From positions 1 to 13,758 of the forward strand of contig JAUWDI010000006.1 in assembly GCA_030608865.1 (NCBI GenBank): a stretch of DNA of 13,758 nt. The letters are read 5' to 3'. The first letter of the stretch is position 1. The number at the start of each line of letters is the position of its first letter. Origin of the DNA: Anaerolineales bacterium. Its GTDB lineage: Bacteria > Chloroflexota > Anaerolineae > Anaerolineales > E44-bin32. Of the stretch, positions 6,945 through 13,758 are shown piece by piece. The position numbers and the translations under genes are program-made. The notes under the pieces are model-generated. The model made no database searches. It was given only the letters and a program-made list of their open reading frames with translations, and was not told the DNA's origin.

Positions 6945-8921
6945 TTGGCAAAGGATACTTCACCCACCAATCCGATCTCACGCTTATTTAAGTCTGATCC
7001 CTACCGCGAGCTCTTTCTCTCCCTCGCTGATACTTTAGACAACTCCGTCCTGGTTTTATCCGGGACGGAATCGCGTCTACTCACATGCAATCATGAATTC
7101 CTGCTTCTCTCAGGCTACGCCCGAAAGGATCTCGATGATATAAGCCCCTCCACCCTTTTTCCAGGTGAAGAAGGCCACGTTATGCTCGAGCAGATCCTTG
7201 ACACTTGGGAGAACCCGGATTGCAAACTCCACGATGTTCCACTGCAGACACGTACGGGGGAAATCGTCCTCATTGACCTCGAAGCGCACCCAATCGCCCC
7301 ACCTAGAACAGCTGTCCTTCTCCAAATAAAGCCTGCGAGTGCTCGCTCGCAAATAGAACAACGCAAACTTGCCGAGGAGACGCTCCTTCGCAGCTTGGAG
7401 AACATCACAAACTTGATCCTGACGGGAGGCACCTCCGCCCTACCAACGGCTCTTGAGCTCTGCCAGGATCCGCTTTGCGCGTCCTACACCGCAATCTATA
7501 GGCTTTCGGCGACCTCCCCCAACTATTTCATCGAGGGCGTACTGCCCCCCGAATTCCCAGAATCGGTCCCTGCCGCCGAAATCGGCAATTTGCAGACGTT
7601 CACATCTTGGAGCCTGGGCCAACGCCCAGAGGGCGAACTACAGCGTGCAGCGAGAACCGCAGAGCTCACCCATCTGAAAACCGCACTGATTGGTGATGAT
7701 TCTGCCTGGATCGGTATTTTCATCGCCGGCTGGAAAGAGGAGATCGCGTTAAGTCCCGACATCGATCCGCTGATCCGCATCATCGCTAACCTCCTCCACA
7801 CTGCGATCTATCTGAGCCAGCTGCGATCCACCATCCTCGAGGGCGAAACGACGATGGAGGCGCTCGAGGCAGAGATCACGAGTCAATTCGAGGCTATCTC
7901 GGATACGCTGATAACAGTGGACTCTTCGCTCACGATAATTAGAGCAAATTCCGCGATCAACCGCCTGCTTGGTTACCACCCACACGAAGTTAAAGACCTT
8001 GCCATCCAGGATGTTCTTGTAGGTCCCGAGGATGTAACAACTACAATCCTCGACGCATTGGGACACAAGCGCATTGCAGAACGTTCAAGACTCATACTTC
8101 ACCATCGCGATGGCACGCGTCTGCCGGTCCATTTACGGGTTATCCCTATGGCTGGAGCTGCAGACGATCAACTTCTCATCGTTCTAGGTGACCAATCCGA
8201 ACAGCAGGCCATTGAAGATCAAACAGAAATCCTGGCGCAGAGAGCCCTGCTAGGAGAAGTCACAGCGATTTTCGCTCATGAAGTGAGAAATCCCATTAAC
8301 AACATATCCACCGGTGTCCAGCTCGTCGCCTCGCGTCTTGGTGAAAGTCACCCACAATTCGCGGCGCTGGGCACCATTCGGTCGGAGTGTGTTCGCCTCG
8401 ACCAGCTGATGAGCGACGTTCTCTTCTTCGCCCGCCCGCTCCAGCTTAAGATGGACCCCCTAGATCTCGCTGAGCTTCTTCAGAGAGTGATCACGAGATG
8501 GGCGCCGCGCTTTAATCAAACAGGCACTCGCTGCCACACTTCATTCGATCCTGATACGCCGCTCGCTTCAGCAGATCCGAGGACACTTGAACGCGTCATC
8601 GTAAACCTTATTAGTAATGCTCTTGAAGCCATGACTGAAGGCGGCACACTCTCCATTAATATCGCCCCAATAGGCCCTGCCCAACAAAGTATGATCGAGT
8701 TGAAGGTCGCGGATACCGGCCCAGGCATCCCCCCTGACAAGATCCACCGCATATTTGACCCCTTTTTCACCACGAAGAAGGACGGGACAGGCCTGGGGCT
8801 TGCGATTAGTCGACGCATAATAACTGCCCATAAAGGGACAATTCAGGTCGAGAGCTTTCCTGATGCAGGTACTGTGTTTACAATTCACCTTCCATCTGCA
8901 GACCTTAGCTCCAAGGAGTGA
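6945..8921 (+). CDS. Cytosolic sensor histidine kinase (PAS-GAF-PAS), NtrB-like
   Basis: A 658-residue kinase without signal peptide or membrane segments, so it senses something in the cytoplasm. The order is a PAS-like domain (about 22-130), a GAF-like region (about 145-295), a second PAS (about 312-418, with ANSAINRLLGY and HRDGTRLPVHLRV), then the HisKA domain with FAHEVRNPINNIS (phospho-acceptor His445) and HATPase_c with the N box NLISNALEAM (554-563), DTGPGI (590-595), FDPFFTTK and GTGLGLA (614-620). The HEVRNPI box and catalytic domain are of the NtrB/ZraS class that partners sigma-54 activators. The start is a TTG at 6945 with AAGG spaced eight bases upstream, overlapping the rpoN stop. 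The next gene, three bases after the stop, encodes the expected partner regulator. The ligands of the PAS and GAF domains are unknown; no heme or flavin motif was recognised. Confidence 0.93.
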   Translation: MAKDTSPTNPISRLFKSDPYRELFLSLADTLDNSVLVLSGTESRLLTCNHEFLLLSGYARKDLDDISPSTLFPGEEGHVMLEQILDTWENPDCKLHDVPLQTRTGEIVLIDLEAHPIAPPRTAVLLQIKPASARSQIEQRKLAEETLLRSLENITNLILTGGTSALPTALELCQDPLCASYTAIYRLSATSPNYFIEGVLPPEFPESVPAAEIGNLQTFTSWSLGQRPEGELQRAARTAELTHLKTALIGDDSAWIGIFIAGWKEEIALSPDIDPLIRIIANLLHTAIYLSQLRSTILEGETTMEALEAEITSQFEAISDTLITVDSSLTIIRANSAINRLLGYHPHEVKDLAIQDVLVGPEDVTTTILDALGHKRIAERSRLILHHRDGTRLPVHLRVIPMAGAADDQLLIVLGDQSEQQAIEDQTEILAQRALLGEVTAIFAHEVRNPINNISTGVQLVASRLGESHPQFAALGTIRSECVRLDQLMSDVLFFARPLQLKMDPLDLAELLQRVITRWAPRFNQTGTRCHTSFDPDTPLASADPRTLERVIVNLISNALEAMTEGGTLSINIAPIGPAQQSMIELKVADTGPGIPPDKIHRIFDPFFTTKKDGTGLGLAISRRIITAHKGTIQVESFPDAGTVFTIHLPSADLSSKE

Positions 8922-8924
8922 TGA

Positions 8925-10100
8925 ATGACCGCAACGGTATTGATCGTTGACGATGAAGAGACCGCCCGCAATTTCATCAGCGAAGCGTTGAGTGATGCTG
9001 GTTACGAAGCAATTGAAGCGGGGACCCTGAAGGAAGCAAACAAAGCGATCGATAAGGGTGTAGGAGATATCATCCTGCTCGACGTCATGCTCCCCGACGG
9101 ATCCGGACTATCTTTGCTCGACCGCCTCGCCATGGAAAATCCACGACCACCGGTGATCTTGATCACTGCTTTTGGAGAAATCGATACAGCAGTCGATGCG
9201 ATGAAGAAAGGCGCACTGGATTTCCTGCAAAAACCCCTCGATCTCGACCGCTTACTTCAAGCTATTGAGCGATCATCCGAAGTTGTCGGTCTGCGTCGGG
9301 AGCTTGATCTCCTGCGCCGAACTTCAATTCTTGAAACCGAGATGGTCATTGGCGATACTCAGATCATGAAACAGATCATGCACGAAGCCGAGCGTGCAGC
9401 CCAAGCCGCCGTCTCTGTACTGATCACGGGTGAAACCGGGACAGGCAAGGAAGTCCTTGCTCGATCGATTCACAGTTTCGGGCCACGTGCAGATACACCT
9501 TTTATTCCCATTAACTGCGCTGCGCTGCCGGATACGATGATCGAATCGGAGCTTTTTGGTCATGAGGCAGGAGCCTTCACCGGTGCGCAAAAAAAGAAAC
9601 CGGGGTTGATCGAGATCGCTGACGGCGGCATCCTCTTCCTCGACGAAATATCCTCGACCAAGCAGGAAATGCAAGCCAAGCTGCTGCGCGTCCTGGATGA
9701 GCAAAAATTCAGACGAGTCGGCGGGGTAAAAGAAATTGCCGTTGACGTTCAGATCATCGCGGCTTCGAATCGAAACCTCCCGGCGATGATCGAGGAGGGC
9801 ACCTTCAGGGAGGACCTCTACTACCGGCTAAAAGTGGTCGATCTTCACCTCCCGCCCCTTCGTGATCGCATTGTCGATCTTCCAGCGCTTACGGGTAACT
9901 TCATCCGTCAAATCAATCTTCGTGTCGGCGGTGTCGTTGAAGGAATCACGCCGCGTGCGCTGGACGCGTTGAAAGCTCACTCCTGGCCCGGCAACATCCG
10001 AGAACTCCGTCACGTGGTCGAGCGGGCAATCCTGTTTTGCGACGAGGAAAACATCGATCTCGCACACCTACCGCCTGACATCCGCGATCTCACTCCCTGA
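8925..10100 (+). CDS. Sigma-54 activator response regulator without a DNA-binding domain
   Basis: An NtrC-family bacterial enhancer-binding-type protein, 391 residues. The receiver domain (1-120) has the acidic pocket Asp9-Asp10, phospho-acceptor Asp53 (LLDVMLPDG), Thr81 and Lys103. The AAA+ domain (about 140-385) has Walker A GETGTGKE (169-176), the sigma-54-contacting GAFTGA loop (216-221), Walker B GGILFLDE (234-241), the arginine-finger region REDLYYRL (295-302) and sensor II WPGNIREL (354-361). The protein stops about 30 residues after sensor II, so the Fis-type HTH that normally ends this family is absent. The stop is followed six bases later by a sigma-54 promoter, so this is not an obvious frameshift remnant. 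AAGGAG lies six bases before the ATG. Known activators lacking the HTH (for example Helicobacter pylori FlgR) work from solution; the same is inferred here. Confidence 0.95.
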   Translation: MTATVLIVDDEETARNFISEALSDAGYEAIEAGTLKEANKAIDKGVGDIILLDVMLPDGSGLSLLDRLAMENPRPPVILITAFGEIDTAVDAMKKGALDFLQKPLDLDRLLQAIERSSEVVGLRRELDLLRRTSILETEMVIGDTQIMKQIMHEAERAAQAAVSVLITGETGTGKEVLARSIHSFGPRADTPFIPINCAALPDTMIESELFGHEAGAFTGAQKKKPGLIEIADGGILFLDEISSTKQEMQAKLLRVLDEQKFRRVGGVKEIAVDVQIIAASNRNLPAMIEEGTFREDLYYRLKVVDLHLPPLRDRIVDLPALTGNFIRQINLRVGGVVEGITPRALDALKAHSWPGNIRELRHVVERAILFCDEENIDLAHLPPDIRDLTP

Positions 10101-10105
10101 TCTTT

Positions 10106-10122
10106 TTGGCACGCTACTTGCA
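10106..10122 (+). promoter_or_regulatory. Consensus sigma-54 promoter for the membrane/TPR genes
   Basis: TTGGCACG (10106-10113), four bases, then TTGCA (10118-10122), a full match to the -24/-12 consensus with GG (10108-10109) and GC (10120-10121) correctly spaced. The predicted transcription start is near 10133, leaving a leader of about 25 bases. It lies six bases after the activator stop codon, in the only sizeable gap of the rightward gene group. Confidence 0.9.
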
Positions 10123-10157
10123 ACATTCGCCTTCAGACGCATTACCTGGAGGCGAAA

Positions 10158-10490
10158 ATGATTCCCCTTACCTTTAGCGACGTTCAAATCCTCATAGCTG
10201 CATCCATCTTTATCTTGGGCTTCTTGTTGGTGCTCATCGGTGCCTTAGTTTTAGTCAGCCGAGGCTATTCCCGAGAAGTGCGGGCATTGGCAGCTCACAC
10301 CGCCAGACTTGGCCAGAAAGGCCTTGCCCAAGACGTGACGGGGCTTGTAACCAGCGCATCTGAGCTCGTCGCTTCGCTCAATGGCCTTGTTCGTACCGCA
10401 AGCGGAATCGGCGTTTTGCTGATTTCAGTTGGATTGGGCTTGATGTACGCCGGCTATTGGGTCATTCAGCAAATCAGCTGGACAATCTAA
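10158..10490 (+). CDS. Small two-TM membrane protein of unknown function
   Basis: I do not recognise a family. The 110-residue protein has two hydrophobic segments (about 9-34 and 82-105) joined by a polar, helix-prone loop of some 45 residues. The basic SRGYSREVR just after the first segment suggests that the loop faces the cytoplasm with both ends outside. There is no catalytic motif and no cleavable signal. A strong GGAGG lies five bases before the ATG. It is the first gene behind the consensus sigma-54 promoter at 10106 and is followed after 17 bases by the giant TPR gene, so the two are probably co-expressed. A role as membrane anchor or partner of the TPR protein is a guess from position only. 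Confidence 0.85.
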   Translation: MIPLTFSDVQILIAASIFILGFLLVLIGALVLVSRGYSREVRALAAHTARLGQKGLAQDVTGLVTSASELVASLNGLVRTASGIGVLLISVGLGLMYAGYWVIQQISWTI

Positions 10491-10507
10491 CCGACTGGAT
10501 GGGTACT

Positions 10508-13500
10508 ATGCTCAATGACACGGACATCTTGCAGTATTTAAACCAAGTCCTGAACGAAGAAGATCTTTCCAGTGCAATCCACAGAATCCTGTATGTGCCC
10601 GAGGCATGGCGCGAGATTCACAACAACGAATTCCTCACCCTTGCTCTGGAGAAGATCGATCGTGCTGGTTGGTCCCCCGCCACCCTGGCTTCTCTAGCTA
10701 TCGGACAATCTTCGTTATCTAGCGCGCTGGACGCTCTCTCCTCCGAACAGGAGAGCCGCATCACAAATCTAATGGATTTGAATGTTGACGCTGAGAGCAA
10801 AAGTCTTGTTGACATCGCGCTGCTCTCTGTCACGCTGTTGAGAATTGCGGCTGATGAAGGATTGGATGGGCTAACGGAAGCGATATTAAAAAGCACAGAT
10901 TTCTGGGCTCCGGCGCTTTGCTGCGCGTGGCCTTATCTCGAGTTTGGGCAAGAAATAATCGATGCCCTAATCCGGGAAGGAAGTCAAGCTGCGATAGGGT
11001 TGGTAACACAAATACTGCATTCGAATATGGATGTCCCCAGTGCCGTTGAGATTCTTTCAGATCTTGACCCTACCTTAATTCGTAAAGTACTAATCAATTT
11101 GAACACCATGCACGAGGATGAATTATTCCTGGCTCTTTCTGAATCGGTCAATGAAGAACTCAACCCGATTCCAGCGAATAATCAACAAGACCCAGGCGGT
11201 CTTTCAGAACAGGCGATTATTCTTGCCGCAGCGGGGAATGCCGCTGGCGCGCAAGAAATCGTCTCTCAAGCTTGGGATCGAACCACCTTGACCTCAGCGT
11301 TGGTCGCAGATCGATTGGCTGATATTGCCAGAATGGATGACGATCCGGTACTTGAAGTGGAGGCACGCAAGCAAGCGCTCCAATTGAAGCTCACGCCAAG
11401 ACGGCGTGCTGAGCTGGCAAAGGCGTACGTTCAAATCGATCGCCCTCAAGACGCTCTTGACTTACTCCTGGAGCCGGCGACGGCGGAAGAATTTATCGCT
11501 GCTGGTCAAGCATATGAGCTTTCAAACGAATCGGCGTTAGCTGCAGACTACTTCATCCAGGCCTACCAACAGTCCTTAAGTGCCCCTGCACTGGATCCCA
11601 CATGGATGGCCATGCTCTCCAGCGGCCTTGATGCGTCAGGCAAGTACCGCGAAGCTGTCCAGGTTCTTGAGATCCTATCTGTGCAAAAACCAGTCGATGC
11701 AGAACTACGACATAATCTAGCCACTTTGCTTGAGAAGGCTGGCGATCCTAATGCGGCAGCCGAGCAAGCATCATTTGCGCTCACGCTTATGCCGAAATCG
11801 CTCGAATTGCGCGAAACACTGGCTCGCAACTTACAGAAATCCGGTCACTCAGAACAGGCTATCCCACATTGGCAAACCATCACTTTGCAGGACAAACAAG
11901 CACTTGCGAAGTTGAGCGCCTGTGCCCTGGAGGCCGGCGATTACACCTTAGCGAAGGAAAGCGCAGAGGAGCTTCGCTTGGATAACCCCGAATCCGTGGA
12001 GGCCCAAGTCCTTTTGGGCAAAGCCCTTTCTGCTTTAGGAGAACATCAGGAAGCTGAAACTCACTTAAAGAAAGTGACGCAGCTGACCCCCAGTGATGCC
12101 GAAGCATGGATCGCACTTGCGGAATGCCAGATGGCGACAGGCGATGAAGATACTGCCAACGAGACATTGAACTCCGCCCTCCAAGCCTTGCCAGCTAGCG
12201 GAGCTGTTCATATCGCCAAAGCGCATTGGCTCCGGGAAAAATCCGTGCAGACTGAAGCACTCGAGCATATCCGCCAGGCCGTAGAACTTGACCCAGAGCG
12301 AGCGGATTGGCTTGTAGATTATGGGGATCTACTCCGGGAGCTTGGTCGCGCAGAAGAAGCGACACCGATTCTGCAGTCAGCTTTGGATAAGCAGCCGGAA
12401 AACTGGAAAGCTCGCCAAGCTTTAGCTCTCACCTTCGAAAGCCAGGGTGAAATGGCTTCAGCTGCAGCTCTTATTAAAAGCCTTCCCACGAATCTCGACT
12501 CCGAATCTCTTTGGAACGCTGGACGCATTCTCGTCCAGACCCCTTCCGCTCAAGAAGAAACCGCTTACGAAGTCGGTGTTGAAACCCTTGAAATGGCTCG
12601 CGAGGCCGGATTTGATGACAACGCCATAGATTACTGGATTGCACATGGTCTTCGTCGTCAGGATCTCAACGAGGAAGCTATCAATCATTACCAGTCATTT
12701 CTGGACAATTCAGAGGATCTCCCCAGCGAGGAACATCTGCAAGGCGTACTCGGTCTCGCGGATGCTGCAATTGCAATGGATGATGCAATGTTAGCCATTG
12801 CAACAATGGAGAAACATCGCGGTCAGTACCCGACCTCTCTTGAAATGCTCATACTTCTCGCGAAAGCACATATGTCTCTCAATGACTTCGGTGCTGCAAA
12901 AAACCTCGCTCGCCAGGCCTTTGAGCGCAACCCGATCGAGACAGATGCACTCTCAATTTTGTGCATCGCTGCGGAAGCGGATGGCTCGCTAGACGAAGCT
13001 ATCTCTGCACGAAAACAACTCACCAAACTTCAGCCAGAACAATCAGAACCCTGGCTAGAACTCGCCCGGCTTGAATGGCTGTCAGGGAACAAGGACGCAA
13101 GCCGCAATCACCTGGCATGCAGTCTTTCTCTGGGCCGGAGAGATAAGCAAACCCTGCAAAAAGCCGCCACACTATGCGGCGAATTCAAATTCCCCCGTCT
13201 GCAATTACGGTTACTCCAGCGCGCTTCATCACTCGATGAAAATGACTCAAGCATTCATAAGGAATTGGCGCTTGCAGCTGAAAGCAATGGCAATTTTGAA
13301 TTGGCGCAGCAGGCTTGGTTGCATATTGCCGATCTTCTTCCAAAAGACACTTACCCTCTTGACCGTGCCGCGGACGCACTCTGGAAACTGGATAAGAGAA
13401 CCGCAGCTATTGGATTGTGGGAGCAAGCTACCCAGATCGACCCGGAAAACGCCCTGCACTTTACCGCGCTCGGACGAGCCTACATGCAAATTGGTGAGAT

Positions 13501-13758
13501 ACAGCGCAGTCTGAACTGCTTCGGTCATGCCCTGGCACTCCAACCGAACGATCCAGACTTCCTCGTTGAAGCTGGTTCAGCGATGACATGCTCAGGTTCG
13601 CCTGAGGAGGGCTTGGGGGCTCTGCAGAAGGCAGTTTCACTTGTACCGAACGATCCCATCCCCCTGATCGCTCTCGCAGAAACACTTCACCTGCTTGGAC
13701 GCAATACAGATGCCCGCGCGGCGCTAGACCGGGCAGCAATACTTGCGCCCCTCTCCGC
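10508..13758 (+). CDS. Giant TPR-repeat protein, truncated by the window edge
   Basis: One uninterrupted frame of at least 1083 codons runs off the right edge. No signal peptide or membrane segment is seen, so it is probably cytoplasmic. The first 230 or so residues are helical and repeat-like without clear TPR consensus. From about residue 300 tandem tetratricopeptide repeats dominate, for example GKALSALGEHQEAETHLKKV, then LEHIRQAVELDPERADWLVD near 586, and ALALQPNDPDFLVEAGSAM near the end. TPR arrays are protein-interaction scaffolds; no enzymatic domain is visible in this part, but one could lie beyond the edge. The ATG at 10508 is chosen for the GGA eight bases upstream; an ATG three codons earlier (10499) is possible. 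It shares the sigma-54-controlled transcript with the two-TM protein. Confidence 0.9.
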   Translation, partial: MLNDTDILQYLNQVLNEEDLSSAIHRILYVPEAWREIHNNEFLTLALEKIDRAGWSPATLASLAIGQSSLSSALDALSSEQESRITNLMDLNVDAESKSLVDIALLSVTLLRIAADEGLDGLTEAILKSTDFWAPALCCAWPYLEFGQEIIDALIREGSQAAIGLVTQILHSNMDVPSAVEILSDLDPTLIRKVLINLNTMHEDELFLALSESVNEELNPIPANNQQDPGGLSEQAIILAAAGNAAGAQEIVSQAWDRTTLTSALVADRLADIARMDDDPVLEVEARKQALQLKLTPRRRAELAKAYVQIDRPQDALDLLLEPATAEEFIAAGQAYELSNESALAADYFIQAYQQSLSAPALDPTWMAMLSSGLDASGKYREAVQVLEILSVQKPVDAELRHNLATLLEKAGDPNAAAEQASFALTLMPKSLELRETLARNLQKSGHSEQAIPHWQTITLQDKQALAKLSACALEAGDYTLAKESAEELRLDNPESVEAQVLLGKALSALGEHQEAETHLKKVTQLTPSDAEAWIALAECQMATGDEDTANETLNSALQALPASGAVHIAKAHWLREKSVQTEALEHIRQAVELDPERADWLVDYGDLLRELGRAEEATPILQSALDKQPENWKARQALALTFESQGEMASAAALIKSLPTNLDSESLWNAGRILVQTPSAQEETAYEVGVETLEMAREAGFDDNAIDYWIAHGLRRQDLNEEAINHYQSFLDNSEDLPSEEHLQGVLGLADAAIAMDDAMLAIATMEKHRGQYPTSLEMLILLAKAHMSLNDFGAAKNLARQAFERNPIETDALSILCIAAEADGSLDEAISARKQLTKLQPEQSEPWLELARLEWLSGNKDASRNHLACSLSLGRRDKQTLQKAATLCGEFKFPRLQLRLLQRASSLDENDSSIHKELALAAESNGNFELAQQAWLHIADLLPKDTYPLDRAADALWKLDKRTAAIGLWEQATQIDPENALHFTALGRAYMQIGEIQRSLNCFGHALALQPNDPDFLVEAGSAMTCSGSPEEGLGALQKAVSLVPNDPIPLIALAETLHLLGRNTDARAALDRAAILAPLS

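Noticed and set aside
6943..6960. TTTGGCA at the start of the kinase gene as a sigma-54 promoter
   Set aside because: There is no GC at the required distance, and it falls within the first codons of the gene.
8109..8126. TGGCACG inside the kinase gene as a -24 element
   Set aside because: The following GC is one base too close, and there is no TTGC box.
10106..10135. A second mirrored sigma-54 promoter at the 10106 site, as at 5450-5479
   Set aside because: On the minus strand the GG-to-GC step is 10 rather than 12, so only the rightward promoter is valid.
11563..12688. Minus-strand open frames opposite the TPR gene
   Set aside because: The plus strand has one continuous frame with clear TPR repeats through the whole stretch, so the opposing frames are shadows.

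Overview
The window (about 13.8 kb) is a dense bacterial chromosomal segment with no RNA genes, insertion sequences or CRISPR arrays visible. The protein set (folate/FAD-type tRNA methylase TrmFO, an HflX GTPase, a soluble-type kinase with a long helical N-terminus, very large TPR protein) and the style of the proteins suggest a Chloroflexota (Anaerolineae-like) genome. This is a judgement from sequence impression, not from a search.

The left half (1-5426) is read leftward: trmFO, an M28-family / glutaminyl-cyclase-like exported metallohydrolase, a sensor-kinase homologue whose phospho-acceptor His is replaced by Gln, hflX (start overlapping the kinase stop), and the N-terminal part of an FAD-linked oxidase that leaves the window at base 1. 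The right half (5519-13758) is read rightward: a sigma-54 factor (rpoN), a cytosolic PAS/GAF/PAS sensor histidine kinase, a sigma-54 activator response regulator, a two-TM small membrane protein, and a giant TPR protein that leaves the window at the right edge.

The most notable content is a self-contained sigma-54 circuit. The short divergent region between trmFO and rpoN carries two mirrored sigma-54 promoter matches that share one palindromic -12 box (TTGCAA), one firing toward rpoN and one toward trmFO. A consensus-perfect sigma-54 promoter sits between the activator and the membrane/TPR gene pair, so that pair is the predicted regulated output. The activator has a complete receiver and AAA+ domain with GAFTGA, but ends right after the AAA+ domain with no DNA-binding domain. 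The sigma factor itself carries a four-cysteine zinc-ribbon-like insert just after region I.

Proposed logic (inference): the kinase senses a cytoplasmic signal and phosphorylates the activator. The activator, working without DNA tethering, opens sigma-54 promoters at rpoN (positive feedback), at the membrane/TPR operon, and possibly at the trmFO-side operon. What the two-TM/TPR output does cannot be told from sequence alone.
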